DNA of 64,000 nt, from assembly GCF_004363955.1 (NCBI RefSeq), contig NZ_SNZR01000011.1, forward strand, positions 1,302,001 to 1,366,000, read 5' to 3'. Made by a program: the position numbers and the translations under genes. The stretch is from Enterovirga rhinocerotis (GTDB lineage: Bacteria > Pseudomonadota > Alphaproteobacteria > Rhizobiales > Beijerinckiaceae). Of this stretch, positions 19,480 to 30,004 are shown piece by piece (the first letter of the stretch is position 1; every line of letters begins with the position of its first letter). The notes beneath the pieces were generated by a model. The model was given only the letters and a program-made list of their open reading frames with translations, was not told the DNA's origin and searched no databases.

Positions 19480-20483
19480 GACCGACCTTGTCAGACCAGG
19501 CACACAAGACACGACGCTCCATCGTACGCGGCTGCGGCTCCTATCTGCCCGAACGGATCGTGGCGAACCGGGACCTCGAGGAGATCGTCGAGACGTCCGA
19601 TCCCTGGATCGTCCAACGCACCGGCATCCGCGAGCGGCGGATCGCCGGCCCTGAGGAGACGACCTCGTTCCTTGGCCTCAAGGCTGCGCAGGCGGCGCTC
19701 GCCGATGCGGGGCTCGAGGGCAACGACATCGACCTGATCGTCTGCGCGACCTCGACTCCGGACTTCACCTTCCCCGCGACCGCGACCCAGATCCAGATGG
19801 GGATCGGCATGGAGCACGGCGCGGCGTTCGATATCCAGGCCGTCTGCACGGGCTTCGTGTACGGCGTCTCGACGGCCGACAAGTTCCTCCAATCGGGGTC
19901 GCACAAGCGTGCCCTAGTCATCGGAGCCGAGACCTTTTCGCGGATCATCGACTGGACCGACCGGGGAACCTGCGTCCTGTTCGGCGACGGTGCCGGCGCG
20001 ATCGTACTCGAGGCTTCGGACGACGAGGAGCCCGGCCCACGGGGAAGGGGTGTCCTCACGACGAAGCTCCGGTCGGATGGCCGCCATCGCGAGAAGCTGT
20101 ATGTCGATGGCGGGCCGGGCTCGACGAAGACCACGGGGCACCTGCGCATGCAGGGTCAGGACGTCTTCAAATTCGCGGTCAGCAAGGTGATCGACGTCGT
20201 CACCGATGCCTTCGAGGAGGCGGGTGTCGGACCCGACGATCTCGACTGGTTCGTTCCGCATCAGGCGAACCGGCGGATCATCGAGGCCTCCGCCGACAAG
20301 CTCGGCATCGCGCGCGAGAAGGTCGTGATCACGGTCGACCGGCACGGCAACACGTCGGCCGCCTCCATCCCGCTCGCGCTTGACGCCGCCAAGCGCGACG
20401 GCCGGCTCAAGGAAGGCGATCTCGTCATGCTGGAAGCCATCGGCGGTGGCTTCACCTGGGGCAGCGCGCTCGTCCGCTGGTAG
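19476..20483 (+). CDS. fabH: 3-oxoacyl-ACP synthase III
   Basis: FabH condenses acetyl-CoA with malonyl-ACP to start fatty-acid synthesis. The 335-residue product has the Cys-His-Asn triad: Cys124 in VCTGFVYG, His262 in VPHQANRRI and Asn292 in RHGNTSAAS. The GTG at 19476 overlaps the plsX stop; a TTG at 19488 is the alternative. The N-terminal extension before GCGSYLPE is about 20 residues. Confidence 0.96.
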   Translation: MRPTLSDQAHKTRRSIVRGCGSYLPERIVANRDLEEIVETSDPWIVQRTGIRERRIAGPEETTSFLGLKAAQAALADAGLEGNDIDLIVCATSTPDFTFPATATQIQMGIGMEHGAAFDIQAVCTGFVYGVSTADKFLQSGSHKRALVIGAETFSRIIDWTDRGTCVLFGDGAGAIVLEASDDEEPGPRGRGVLTTKLRSDGRHREKLYVDGGPGSTKTTGHLRMQGQDVFKFAVSKVIDVVTDAFEEAGVGPDDLDWFVPHQANRRIIEASADKLGIAREKVVITVDRHGNTSAASIPLALDAAKRDGRLKEGDLVMLEAIGGGFTWGSALVRW

Positions 20484-20524
20484 TGGGCGAGGAGCAATCC
20501 GACTGAGGTCGCAATCGGTTAGGG

Positions 20525-20553
20525 TTGACCACCCGGAAGCGACCGAATAGCTC
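20525..20553 (+). promoter_or_regulatory. Candidate sigma-70-type promoter for ihfA
   Basis: TTGACC at 20525-20530 and TAGCTC at 20548-20553 are separated by 17 bases, in the 122-base gap between fabH and ihfA. The -35 match is good and the -10 match poor. Confidence 0.35.
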
Positions 20554-20605
20554 TCCAGGCTTCGCGGGCGTACGATCGCTATCCGATCGAAAAGGGGGGC
20601 CGGGC

Positions 20606-20920
20606 ATGGCGGGGCGCACGGTCACGCGGGCCGATTTGAGCGAAGCCGTTTATCAGAAGCTGGGGCTTTCGAGGACGGAATCGGCCGCTCTTGTCGAACG
20701 TGTGCTGGACGAGATCTGCGATGGGCTGGCACGCGGCGAATCCGTCAAGCTGTCCTCGTTCGGATCGTTCGTCGTTCGGAACAAGGGTCAGCGCATCGGC
20801 CGAAACCCCAAGACGGGTGTTGAGGTGCCGATCGAGCCGCGGCGCGTGCTCGTGTTCAAGCCGTCGAACGTCCTGAAAGCGCGGATCAACGGCGATTCCG
20901 AGCCCGATTCCGACAATTGA
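20606..20920 (+). CDS. ihfA: Integration host factor subunit alpha
   Basis: IHF-alpha is half of a DNA-bending heterodimer. The 104-residue protein has the HU/IHF fold: [20 protein letters not shown] in the helical part, [13 protein letters not shown], and the DNA-intercalating arm [17 protein letters not shown]. The ATG at 20606 follows a run of Gs serving as ribosome-binding site. The fabH-ihfA-MerR order is standard in this order of bacteria. Confidence 0.96.
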   Translation: MAGRTVTRADLSEAVYQKLGLSRTESAALVERVLDEICDGLARGESVKLSSFGSFVVRNKGQRIGRNPKTGVEVPIEPRRVLVFKPSNVLKARINGDSEPDSDN

Positions 20921-20937
20921 GGGCGCTTGCGCTTCCG

Positions 20938-21477
20938 ATGAACAAGGCGCCGGATGCCTTCCGCACCATCAGCGAGGTCGCCGAGGACCTCGACATCCCG
21001 CAGCACGTGCTGCGCTTTTGGGAAACGCGCTTCTCCTCGATCCGGCCGCTGAAGCGAGGCGGCGGGCGCCGCTATTATCGGCCCGACGACGTGGACCTGC
21101 TGCGCGGGATCCGTGAACTACTGTACGGGCACGGCTACACGATCAAGGGCGTGCAGCGCATCCTCAAGGAGGACGGTCCGCGGGCGGTCCAGTCGGTCGG
21201 ACGGGGCGGGGCACTTCCGGCCGCGCGTCCGGAGCCCGACGATGCCGACGAGTTCGAGCCCGAGGCGCCGGCGCAGCACGGCCTGCCGCTTGGGCCGGCG
21301 GATGTCGCGGTCGAGGACGAGATGCCGCCCTATCGCCCCGAGCCGCCTCCGGCCTTCCTCCGCCCGTACCTGGAGCCGGCCCCGGCTCTCTCGGAGGAGC
21401 AGACCGGGCGGCTGAGATCCGTCCTCGGCGAGTTGCAGGAGTGCCAGAGGATCCTGGAAGCGATCAAGCGGGGGTAG
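20938..21477 (+). CDS. MerR-family transcriptional regulator
   Basis: This is a 179-residue MerR-type regulator with an N-terminal winged helix ([24 protein letters not shown], read as SEVAEDL and [10 protein letters not shown]) and [14 protein letters not shown]. The C-terminal half is proline-rich and acidic, without metal-binding cysteines. ATG 20938 is used; a TTG at 20917 overlapping the ihfA stop is possible. The position after ihfA is conserved in relatives. Target unknown. Confidence 0.88.
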   Translation: MNKAPDAFRTISEVAEDLDIPQHVLRFWETRFSSIRPLKRGGGRRYYRPDDVDLLRGIRELLYGHGYTIKGVQRILKEDGPRAVQSVGRGGALPAARPEPDDADEFEPEAPAQHGLPLGPADVAVEDEMPPYRPEPPPAFLRPYLEPAPALSEEQTGRLRSVLGELQECQRILEAIKRG

Positions 21478-21547
21478 GGCGCGCTAAACCGGCGCCCGCC
21501 CGCTTCCCCGCACCATGCTCTGGCGGGCGCCTCGTCGCTGCCGCGCG

Positions 21548-23209
21548 TCAGCCTCCGCGGATCTCGGACATCGTCCTGTCGGGGGTGAGTGCTTCCTGAT
21601 CGGTGAAGCAGTGAAGGATGGCCGGCTTCCCCGAGGCCAGGGCGCGCTCGAAGGCCGGTCCGAATTCCGCGTTCGTCCGCACCGTTTCGCCGTGACCGCC
21701 GAAGGCCACCGCATAGGCGGCAAAGTCGGGGTTCCTGAGACGCGTGCCGGAGATGCGGTTGGGATAGTCCCGCTCCTGGTGCATCCGGATCGTGCCGAAC
21801 ATCGAGTTGTCGAGCACGACGATGATGGCCGGGATGTCGTACTGGACCGCGGTCGCGAATTCCTGCCCGTTCATCATGAAATCGCCGTCGCCTGCGAAGC
21901 AGACGACCGTCCGGTCCGGATGGACGCGTTTCGCCATGATCGCCGCCGGCGGACCGTATCCCATCGAGCCCGAGGTCGGGGCGAGGTTGCGGCGCGTGCC
22001 GTCGAGCGGAATGAAGCGGTGGACCCAGACGGCGAAATTGCCGGCGCCGTTCGTGACGATCGCGTCCTTGGGCAGCTTCTCACGCAGCCAGATCATGGCG
22101 GCGCTGGTCTGGAAGTCGCCCGGCATGTCGCGCGCCTTGCCGATGCGATCGAGGTAGTCCGATCGGGCTTCGGCGCTGCGCTGCTTCCAGGCGATCTCGC
22201 CCGGCGGTCGAAGGCGCTCGAGAGAGGCCGCAAACGCGGCGGGCGATGCCTCGATGGCGAGCGCCGGCTGGTAGACGCGTCCGAGTTCGGCGGCGTCGGG
22301 GAAGACATGGACGACGCGCTGCTTCGGGACCGGGATGTCGAGCAGGGTGTAGGACGAGGACGGCATCTCCGACATCCGCGCCCCGACGAGCAGGAGGAGA
22401 TCCGCTTCCTTGACCCGTGCCGTCATCTTGGGGCCGGGATTGATGCCGACCTCGCCGGCATAGTTCGGATGATCGGCGGGGAAGAGGTGGGCCCGGCGGA
22501 ACGAGGTCGCGACCGGCAGGTCGAAACGCTCCGCAAATCGAACCATCGCGGCGCGCGCGTCGTCGCTCCAGCGCGACCCGCCGAGGATGACCAGCGGCCG
22601 CTGCGCCTCGCCTAGCAAGGTTTCGAGCCTGTCCATGTCGGACGGAGCCGGCCAGGGCTCGACCGGCTCGACACGCGGCGCGTCGGTCACCTCCGCCGTG
22701 TCCGTCAGCATGTCCTCGGGGAGGGCGACCACGACCGGGCCCGGCCGTCCTTGCATCGCGACCCGGAAGGCCCGCGCCACGATCTCCGGGATCCGCTCGA
22801 CCTGGTCGATCTCCGTCGCCCATTTCGCCAGCGTGCCGAAGACGGCGCGGTAATCGACCTCCTGGAAGGCCTCGCGTTCGCGCATGGATCGGTCGACCTG
22901 GCCGACGAACACGATCATCGGGGTCGAATCCTGCTTGGCGATGTGGATGCCCGGGCTCGCATTGGTCGCGCCGGGTCCCCGGGTGACGAAGCAGATGCCG
23001 GGACGTCCCGTCAGCTTGCCCTCGGCCTCGGCCATCATCGCCGCGCCGCCCTCGTTTCGGCAGACGAGCACGTCGATGGATGCATCGTGGAGGGCGTCCA
23101 GCACCGCGAGATAGCTTTCGCCGGGAACGCAGGTGGCGCGCTCCACGCCTTGCGCGATCAGCGCGTCAACCAGGATTTGTCCGCCCGTTCGCGGCTTGCC
23201 CAAGCCCAT
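21548..23209 (-). CDS. Thiamine-pyrophosphate enzyme, acetolactate synthase-like
   Basis: This 553-residue protein belongs to the large ThDP enzyme family. The N-terminal ThDP domain has the catalytic Glu in VCRNEGGAA. A central domain follows, then a C-terminal ThDP/Mg-binding motif (GDGDFMMNGQEFATAV). It resembles uncharacterised acetolactate-synthase-like large subunits. No small regulatory subunit is adjacent, so it is probably not the biosynthetic AHAS. ATG 23209 has a GAGAGGAAG site 2 to 3 bases upstream; a GTG at 23224 is the alternative. Confidence 0.88.
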   Translation of the reverse strand: MGLGKPRTGGQILVDALIAQGVERATCVPGESYLAVLDALHDASIDVLVCRNEGGAAMMAEAEGKLTGRPGICFVTRGPGATNASPGIHIAKQDSTPMIVFVGQVDRSMREREAFQEVDYRAVFGTLAKWATEIDQVERIPEIVARAFRVAMQGRPGPVVVALPEDMLTDTAEVTDAPRVEPVEPWPAPSDMDRLETLLGEAQRPLVILGGSRWSDDARAAMVRFAERFDLPVATSFRRAHLFPADHPNYAGEVGINPGPKMTARVKEADLLLLVGARMSEMPSSSYTLLDIPVPKQRVVHVFPDAAELGRVYQPALAIEASPAAFAASLERLRPPGEIAWKQRSAEARSDYLDRIGKARDMPGDFQTSAAMIWLREKLPKDAIVTNGAGNFAVWVHRFIPLDGTRRNLAPTSGSMGYGPPAAIMAKRVHPDRTVVCFAGDGDFMMNGQEFATAVQYDIPAIIVVLDNSMFGTIRMHQERDYPNRISGTRLRNPDFAAYAVAFGGHGETVRTNAEFGPAFERALASGKPAILHCFTDQEALTPDRTMSEIRGG

Positions 23210-23326
23210 CGCTTCCTCTCCCACGACACCGTCAACTCGTGGAGGAGCCGATCGGAGCGCGATTTTCCTATCGCCACGCTCCGGGCTTGGCCAGCGCGAA
23301 CGCCCTCTCGAACGTCGGGATCGACG

Positions 23327-23584
23327 TCAGGCGCCAGGTCCTGCCCCGCCAGCGCCGGGGCCGCCGAAATTGCCGTCGGCATTGGGGGTGTTCCAGCGGG
23401 TGATCGGAACGACCGGGGCCTGGCGTACCGGTGCACGCTCGACATGCCGTGGCGCCGGGCGGGCCGCACGGTGCGCCTCGGACCCGCGCGTGTCGTAGCG
23501 GTGGTGCCGGGTGGTCTGGGCTTCCACGGGCACCGCTGCCAAGGCTACGATACCGGCTAGCAGTGCGAGTGACGTCTTGCGCAT
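23327..23584 (-). CDS. Small secreted protein of unknown function
   Basis: This 85-residue protein has an N-terminal signal peptide (MRKTSLALLAGIVALAAV, cleavage likely after VEAQ). The mature part is rich in Arg, His, Pro and Gly and ends GGPGAGGAGPGA. An excellent AAAGGAGAG ribosome-binding site precedes the ATG at 23584, which supports a real gene. No domain is recognised. It lies upstream of, and divergent from, the M20 peptidase; the 219-base gap between them shows nothing else. Confidence 0.6.
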   Translation of the reverse strand: MRKTSLALLAGIVALAAVPVEAQTTRHHRYDTRGSEAHRAARPAPRHVERAPVRQAPVVPITRWNTPNADGNFGGPGAGGAGPGA

Positions 23585-23803
23585 GGCTCTCTCTCCTTTG
23601 ATGCAGGATATCGGAACGCCATCGGTCCGCTGCGAGACCTGTCGGCCGAGCGGGCGTGCGGTTTCGCACGACGCCAGGCGATGCCGGTGGCGTAGCACGC
23701 AAGCCGATACACGCGGCAGCAATTTTGCTAGCGATCGTGGCTGTTCCAGTCAGGCCTGCATCATCCTTCGGCTGCGGGGCCTAGCGGTCCCGAGGGAGCC
23801 CCG

Positions 23804-24913
23804 ATGTCCGATCTCAATGACCGCGCCCTTCGCCTCGCCCAGGACATCGTGCGGCTCGACAGCCGCAGCTTCGTGTCCAACATCGGGGTCGCGGACCGCA
23901 TCGAGCAGGAGTTGAGCGGCTTCGAGATCGAGCGGCTCGACTACACGGACGATTCCGGTGTCGTGAAGCGCGCCCTCGTGGCCCGGAGGGGAGGGCCGGG
24001 CGGCATCGCCTTTTCCGGCCATATGGACACCGTGCCGGAGACCGGCTGGTCCGACGATCCCTGGAGTGGCCGGATCGAAAACGGACATCTGCATGGCCTC
24101 GGCGCCGTCGACATGAAGGGCCAGACGGCGGCTGCGGTCGTGGCGGCTGTCGGATTGCCGGAGAGCGTGCCTGTCGCGCTGCTTCTGACGACGGACGAGG
24201 AGACGACCAAGGGCGGCGCACGGGCCATCGCCGAACGCTCGGAACTCGCGAAAGGCACGCGCGCCATCCTCGTCGTCGAGCCGACCGACATGGCACCGAT
24301 GCGGGGCCACCGCGCTCACATCCAGTTCACGGCGATCGCAAGCGGCATCCAGGCTCATTCCGCCACCGGACGCGGTCGCAACGCGAACTGGGACCTCGTG
24401 CCGTTCCTGGCGGAGATGCGGGAGATCCATCACCGGCTCCTGTCGGATCCGTCCCTCCAGGATGCCGCCTATGACCCGGTCTTCAGCGACTTCAATCTCA
24501 TCATCGACAACCACGGAGCGGCGGTGAACGTCACGGTCCCGCGTGCCACCGCGACGATCAAGTTCCGCTACAGCGCCAAGATCGATCCGGATCCGATCGC
24601 CAAGGCGGTGCGGGCCGCCGCGGAGACGGCTGGCCTCGCGCTTTCCGAATCGTGGGAAGGGCGACCGCCCGAATTGCCGCAGGGCCACCCCTTCGTCCGC
24701 CTCTGCGCGGAGGCGACCGGCGCCTCGCCGAATGTCGCGCCCTACGGAACGGACGCCGCCGAACTCCAGGCCATCGCGCCGTGCGTCCTCCTCGGCCCGG
24801 GCGACATCGCCTTCGCCCACAAGCCCCAGGAGAAGGTGTCGATCGCCGCACTTGAGGCCGCCATCCCCGTCTTCCAGCGCATCGCGGCACGCGTGGCCGC
24901 CGGCGAGGCTTGA
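23804..24913 (+). CDS. M20-family metallohydrolase (deacylase)
   Basis: This 369-residue di-zinc hydrolase is related to acetylornithine deacetylase and succinyl-diaminopimelate desuccinylase. Metal ligands are apparent: GHMDTVP (His, Asp), GLGAVDMKG (Asp), TTDEETT (catalytic Glu pair), VEPTD and the late FAHKPQEKV (His). A dimerisation domain lies between. It is followed after 3 bases by an acetyltransferase gene. Substrate is unassigned. Confidence 0.87.
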   Translation: MSDLNDRALRLAQDIVRLDSRSFVSNIGVADRIEQELSGFEIERLDYTDDSGVVKRALVARRGGPGGIAFSGHMDTVPETGWSDDPWSGRIENGHLHGLGAVDMKGQTAAAVVAAVGLPESVPVALLLTTDEETTKGGARAIAERSELAKGTRAILVVEPTDMAPMRGHRAHIQFTAIASGIQAHSATGRGRNANWDLVPFLAEMREIHHRLLSDPSLQDAAYDPVFSDFNLIIDNHGAAVNVTVPRATATIKFRYSAKIDPDPIAKAVRAAAETAGLALSESWEGRPPELPQGHPFVRLCAEATGASPNVAPYGTDAAELQAIAPCVLLGPGDIAFAHKPQEKVSIAALEAAIPVFQRIAARVAAGEA

Positions 24914-24916
24914 TCG

Positions 24917-25480
24917 ATGGCCGCCGACATGACCGAGAAGCAGAAGATGCTCGCCGGCGAACTCTATCGTCCCGGCGATCACGAGATCCAGGCCGATCAG
25001 GCGGCGACCAAGGCATGGCTCGTCCGCTACAACGCCGCCCTCGCGGCCAGCGCGGCGGAGCGCCGCGTTCTCCTGCGCGAGCGGTTCGCGGCGGTGGGGG
25101 AGGGCGCCGTGATCCGGCCGCCGTTCCATTGCGATTTCGGCTTCAACATCAGCCTCGGCGCAGGGGCCTTCCTGAACTTCGACTGCGTCATCCTCGACGT
25201 CGTGACCGTCGAGATCGGTGACGGCGCCCAGATCGGGCCGGCTGTCCAGATCTATACCGCCGACCATCCTCGGGACCTCGAGACCCGCAGATCGGGCGTC
25301 GAGTTCGGACGGCCGGTCCGGATCGGCGCGGATGCTTGGATCGGCGGCGGGTCGATCATCCTGCCGGGCGTGACGGTCGGGGAGGGGGCCGTCGTCGGTG
25401 CCGGCTCGGTCGTCACGCGCGATGTCCCGCCCGGAGCGACGGTCGCGGGGAATCCTGCCCGGCTGATCCGCAAGGAGTAG
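24917..25480 (+). CDS. Maltose/galactoside O-acetyltransferase family protein
   Basis: This is a 187-residue left-handed beta-helix acetyltransferase. The N-terminal Maa domain is seen as TEKQKMLAGELYRPGDHEI. Hexapeptide repeats follow, with IYTADHP (catalytic His), GADAWIGGGSIILPGV and VVGAGSVVTRDVPP. It begins 3 bases after the M20 gene and probably shares its mRNA. The acceptor is uncertain. Confidence 0.9.
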   Translation: MAADMTEKQKMLAGELYRPGDHEIQADQAATKAWLVRYNAALAASAAERRVLLRERFAAVGEGAVIRPPFHCDFGFNISLGAGAFLNFDCVILDVVTVEIGDGAQIGPAVQIYTADHPRDLETRRSGVEFGRPVRIGADAWIGGGSIILPGVTVGEGAVVGAGSVVTRDVPPGATVAGNPARLIRKE

Positions 25481-25607
25481 GGCGCCCGCATGCGGTCGCT
25501 GAGCCGCAACGTCAGGGTTGCCGCCATGTCGCGAGTGTGACAAGAGGCGCGCACCGCGGCGCGGCGCCCGGATGCGTTCGTTCGGGCGCATGCGGATGGC
25601 GTCTTCG

Positions 25608-25692
25608 GCGGGCGTGGCGGAACTGGTAGACGCGCTGGATTTAGGTTCCAGTGACGAGAGTCGTGGGGGTTCGAGCCCCTCCGCCCGCACCA
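25608..25692 (+). tRNA. tRNA-Leu (anticodon TAG)
   Basis: An 85-base cloverleaf with long variable arm. The acceptor stem GCGGGCG pairs with CGCCCGC, the anticodon loop TTTAGGT is closed by CTGGA/TCCAG, the T-loop is GGTTCGAGCCC, and CCA is encoded. It ends 66 bases before tig. A 7-bp hairpin (25564-25570 with 25583-25589) lies just upstream. Confidence 0.96.
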
Positions 25693-25758
25693 ACGCCACG
25701 CTCCCGTACCCGCTTCATGGATTTGCCGACAGGCATAGAGAGTTCGACGAGGAAGGTC

Positions 25759-27141
25759 ATGCAGGTCACAGAAACGAGGTCGGAGGGGCTCCGCCGCGAG
25801 TTCAAGGTCACGCTGCCGGCGTCCGAACTCGAGGAGCGGCTCACCGGGGAACTCGCGACGCTGAAGGATCGCGTCCGGATCAACGGCTTCCGGCCGGGCA
25901 AGGTGCCGCTGGCGCACCTTCGCAAGCTCTATGGCCGCTCGGTCATGGCCGAGGTCGTCCAGAACGCCGTCAACGAGGCCAACCGGAAGATCGTCGACGA
26001 GAACGGCCTCAAGCTGGCTCTCGAGCCCAAGATCGACATGGCCGGCGGCCAGGAAGAGGTCGAGAAGGCGCTCGAGGCGAAGGGCGATCTCGATTTCACC
26101 GTCGCGCTTGAGGTGCTTCCGGAATTCGAGCTCGCCGATCTCGGCGATGTCAGCATCACGAAGAAGGTCGCCGAGGTCTCGGACGAGGATCTCGAGACGG
26201 CGATCACGCGGATGGCGGAGCAGAATCGCAGCTTTGCCGAGAAGGACGGCGAGGCGGCGAACGGCGATCGCGTGACGGTCGACTTCCTCGGACGGATCGA
26301 CGACGTCGCCTTCGAGGGCGGCACGGCGAGCGACATCGAGGTGGATCTCGGATCGGGAACGTTCATCCCCGGCTTCGAAGAGCAGCTCCTCGGTGCGAAA
26401 GCCGGCGAGGAGCGGAAGGTCAATGTGACCTTCCCCGAGAATTACGGGTCCGAGAACCTCGCCGGGAAGGCCGCCGAGTTCGACGTCACCGTGAAGGCCG
26501 TGTCGGCTCCGAAGGAGGTCGTCATCGACGACGAGCTCGCCAAGGGCTTCGGCATGGAAGACCTCGGCAAGCTCAAGGAGGCGGTGAAATCGGCGATCGG
26601 CCGCGATTTCGAGGCTCAGTCCCGTCGCAAGCTGAAGCGCGAGCTGCTCGACGCGCTCGACACCAAATACGCATTCCCGCTTCCGGAAGGGCTCGTCGAG
26701 CAGGAGTTCGGCGCGGTGTGGAATCAGGTCACGGGCGAGCTCGAGGCCAACAAGCGCACCTTCGCCGACGAGGACACGACCGAGGAAGCGGCCCGCGCGG
26801 AATACCGCAAGATCGCCGAGCGGCGCGTGCGTCTCGGCCTCGTCCTTGCGCAGGTGGGGGAGAAGGCCGATATCAAGGTCACGGACGAGGAGGTCAATCA
26901 GGCCCTCGTCGAGCGGGTGCGTCAGTACCCGGGCCAGGAGAGGCAGGTCTGGGAATTCTACCAGAAGAACCCGAACGCGAAGGCCGAGCTGCGGGCGCCC
27001 ATCTTCGAGGAGAAGACGGTCGACCACATTCTCGATCAGGTGAAGGTCGTGGAAGAGACGATCTCGCGCGAGGAGCTCTTCCGGGACGACGAGGACGCAA
27101 AGGACGAAGCCAAGGCTTCGACCGAAGCGCAGGCACAGTGA
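25759..27141 (+). CDS. tig: Trigger factor
   Basis: Trigger factor is the ribosome-associated chaperone and peptidyl-prolyl isomerase. The 460-residue protein has the ribosome-binding tail with the signature [10 protein letters not shown] at about residue 44, an FKBP domain ([32 protein letters not shown]), and a long helical C-terminal chaperone region. ATG 25759 follows a GAGGAAGG site. It heads the tig-clpP-clpX-lon block. Confidence 0.97.
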   Translation: MQVTETRSEGLRREFKVTLPASELEERLTGELATLKDRVRINGFRPGKVPLAHLRKLYGRSVMAEVVQNAVNEANRKIVDENGLKLALEPKIDMAGGQEEVEKALEAKGDLDFTVALEVLPEFELADLGDVSITKKVAEVSDEDLETAITRMAEQNRSFAEKDGEAANGDRVTVDFLGRIDDVAFEGGTASDIEVDLGSGTFIPGFEEQLLGAKAGEERKVNVTFPENYGSENLAGKAAEFDVTVKAVSAPKEVVIDDELAKGFGMEDLGKLKEAVKSAIGRDFEAQSRRKLKRELLDALDTKYAFPLPEGLVEQEFGAVWNQVTGELEANKRTFADEDTTEEAARAEYRKIAERRVRLGLVLAQVGEKADIKVTDEEVNQALVERVRQYPGQERQVWEFYQKNPNAKAELRAPIFEEKTVDHILDQVKVVEETISREELFRDDEDAKDEAKASTEAQAQ

Positions 27142-27147
27142 CGCGGA

Positions 27148-27168
27148 GGAGGGCCGCAGAAGCCCTCC
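27148..27168 (+). promoter_or_regulatory. Hairpin between tig and clpP
   Basis: GGAGGGC (27148-27154) pairs perfectly with GCCCTCC (27162-27168) around a 7-base loop in a 46-base gap. No T-tract follows, so it is more likely an RNA-processing or attenuating structure than a full terminator. Confidence 0.4.
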
Positions 27169-27187
27169 GTCTCCGCTCGACGGCGAG

Positions 27188-27832
27188 ATGAGGGCAATGC
27201 GGGATCCAGTCGACGTTTTCAACAATACGCTCGTGCCGATGGTGGTCGAGCAGTCGAATCGGGGCGAGCGCGCCTTCGATATCTATTCTCGGCTGCTGCG
27301 CGAGCGCATCATCTTCCTGACCGGGCCGGTCGAGGACTACTCGGCCTCGCTCATCGTGGCGCAGCTGCTGTTCCTGGAAGCGGAAAACCCGAAGAAGGAG
27401 ATTTCCTTCTACATCAACTCGCCCGGCGGCGTGGTGACTTCGGGTCTGTCGATCTACGACACGATGCAGTTCATCCGCTGCCCCGTCGCGACGCTCTGCG
27501 TCGGGCAGGCGGCGTCGATGGGCTCGCTTCTGCTCTGCGCCGGCGAGAAGGGGCACCGTTTCGCCCTGTCGAACGCCCGGATCATGGTCCACCAGCCGTC
27601 CGGCGGCTACCAGGGCCAGGCGACGGACATCCTGATCCATGCGCGCGAGATCGAGGCGCTGAAAAAGCGGCTGAACGAGATCTACGTCCAGCATACGGGT
27701 CAGGAATATGAGCGCATCCACACTGCGCTCGAGCGGGACAACTTCATGACCGCTGAAGCCGCGAAGTCCTTCGGGCTCGTGGACGAAGTGCTCGTGAAGC
27801 GTCCCGAGGCCGGTGCGGCGGCGACGGCCTGA
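27188..27832 (+). CDS. clpP: ATP-dependent Clp protease proteolytic subunit
   Basis: ClpP forms the tetradecameric serine protease chamber used by ClpX and ClpA. The 214-residue protein carries Ser110 (GQAASMGS), His135 (MVHQPSGG) and Asp184 (LERDNFM). The start could be ATG 27188 or ATG 27197 (MRDPVDVF). It is 235 bases upstream of clpX. Confidence 0.97.
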   Translation: MRAMRDPVDVFNNTLVPMVVEQSNRGERAFDIYSRLLRERIIFLTGPVEDYSASLIVAQLLFLEAENPKKEISFYINSPGGVVTSGLSIYDTMQFIRCPVATLCVGQAASMGSLLLCAGEKGHRFALSNARIMVHQPSGGYQGQATDILIHAREIEALKKRLNEIYVQHTGQEYERIHTALERDNFMTAEAAKSFGLVDEVLVKRPEAGAAATA

Positions 27833-27976
27833 TCGTTGCGCCGAAGGCCGTATACGCGCGTCGAAATGACCAGCGGCGACGGTCTCGGCGCACTATTGAT
27901 CGCCCGCCCCGGGCGTGTTTGCATCGTGGCGGGCTTGTGCAGCGCGTCGCAAGACCTGCGGGAGGGCGCGACGGCG

Positions 27977-28007
27977 GGATGGTGATCTTTTGTTTAGATC
28001 GCCATCC
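27977..28007. promoter_or_regulatory. Long palindrome upstream of clpX
   Basis: GGATGG (27977-27982) and GATCT (27984-27988) pair with AGATC (27996-28000) and CCATCC (28002-28007). The single T-G position forms a wobble in RNA, and the loop is TTTGTTT. It lies 60 bases before clpX. It may be an operator or an mRNA hairpin. The 235-base interval otherwise holds no gene. Confidence 0.5.
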
Positions 28008-28067
28008 GTAACCTGAAATGTGATTCGGCGGGGCTGCGTGCTCCCCGCCCCCGGACTGGAGACGGTA

Positions 28068-29336
<1,269 letters not shown>

Positions 29337-29348
29337 CGCGACGAAGCA

Positions 29349-29375
29349 GTCCTTCTCCCGCTTCGGGAGAAGGAC
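29349..29375. repeat. REP-like palindrome after clpX
   Basis: A 12-bp perfect stem (GTCCTTCTCCCG with CGGGAGAAGGAC) around CTT, starting 13 bases after the clpX stop, with no T-tract. Palindromes of the CCTTCTCCCG type are common dispersed intergenic elements in this bacterial group, and it may also act as a 3' stabiliser for the clpX mRNA. Confidence 0.55.
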
Positions 29376-29429
29376 CATGCGCGAGCGCTGGTCCTTGAAG
29401 CTGCGAAAGCCGCGGGATAGCTGGCGAGC

Positions 29430-29756
29430 ATGTGCGCGGCGGCTCCCTACCTCCTCCTGATCCTGTTCGTCGTCACGTTCCTCGCCCTGTTGGCGGCGTA
29501 CGTGACGCGTGCGGTCGACAAGGCTCGCGCGGCCTGCAGCAGGACCTACGACATCTCGGTCTTCATCGGACGCGAAACGAGCCGGGATGCGGTGCTGGCG
29601 GACCGCTTCGTCAACCATGCCGGGATCGACGCGCGCGACATCGACCGGATCCTCCGCTGCCGCCGGCAGGTCCGGCGGGTCGGGCTCGGCATCTTCCTTC
29701 TGACGGGCCTGGTCTTCCTTGCGGTCGGCGAGGCCCTGCCGGCGGTGTGCTCGTGA
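29430..29756 (+). CDS. Small membrane protein between clpX and lon
   Basis: This 108-residue protein has hydrophobic segments at both ends (YLLLILFVVTFLALLAAYV near residue 7 and VGLGIFLLTGLVFLAVG near 83) and a charged middle with TRAVDKARAACSRTYD. Third codon positions are overwhelmingly G or C, supporting coding. No family is recognised. It sits between two protease genes, 93 bases after clpX, and lacks an obvious ribosome-binding site. Confidence 0.55.
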   Translation: MCAAAPYLLLILFVVTFLALLAAYVTRAVDKARAACSRTYDISVFIGRETSRDAVLADRFVNHAGIDARDIDRILRCRRQVRRVGLGIFLLTGLVFLAVGEALPAVCS

Positions 29757-29816
29757 GCGGCGCTGGTGCGCGGGAGCACCTATGCGCCACCGACGTGGCC
29801 CTGCGGCATCTCCTTT

Positions 29817-29846
29817 CTTGAAAGCGCCGCGATGGCGGGCCACCTT
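29817..29846 (+). promoter_or_regulatory. lon: Candidate heat-shock (sigma-32-type) promoter for lon
   Basis: CTTGAAA at 29817-29823 matches the sigma-32 -35 element. CCACCTT at 29840-29846, 16 bases on, is an imperfect match to the -10 element (CCCATNT type). Lon is a classic heat-shock gene, and the site is 158 bases before its start. Confidence 0.42.
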
Positions 29847-30004
29847 AACCCGGCGCGAGGATTGCACGCTCATGATCGAGGTGCGTGAGTCGCGCGCCGG
29901 ACGCGACCGCCCGGGCACCGCCCGAGCGGCCGAGCGCGCCGGCCGTCCATCCGCTCTCCTGCTCGCATGAGGGGCTGGGCGGATGCCGTGATGAGGAACC
30001 TTTG

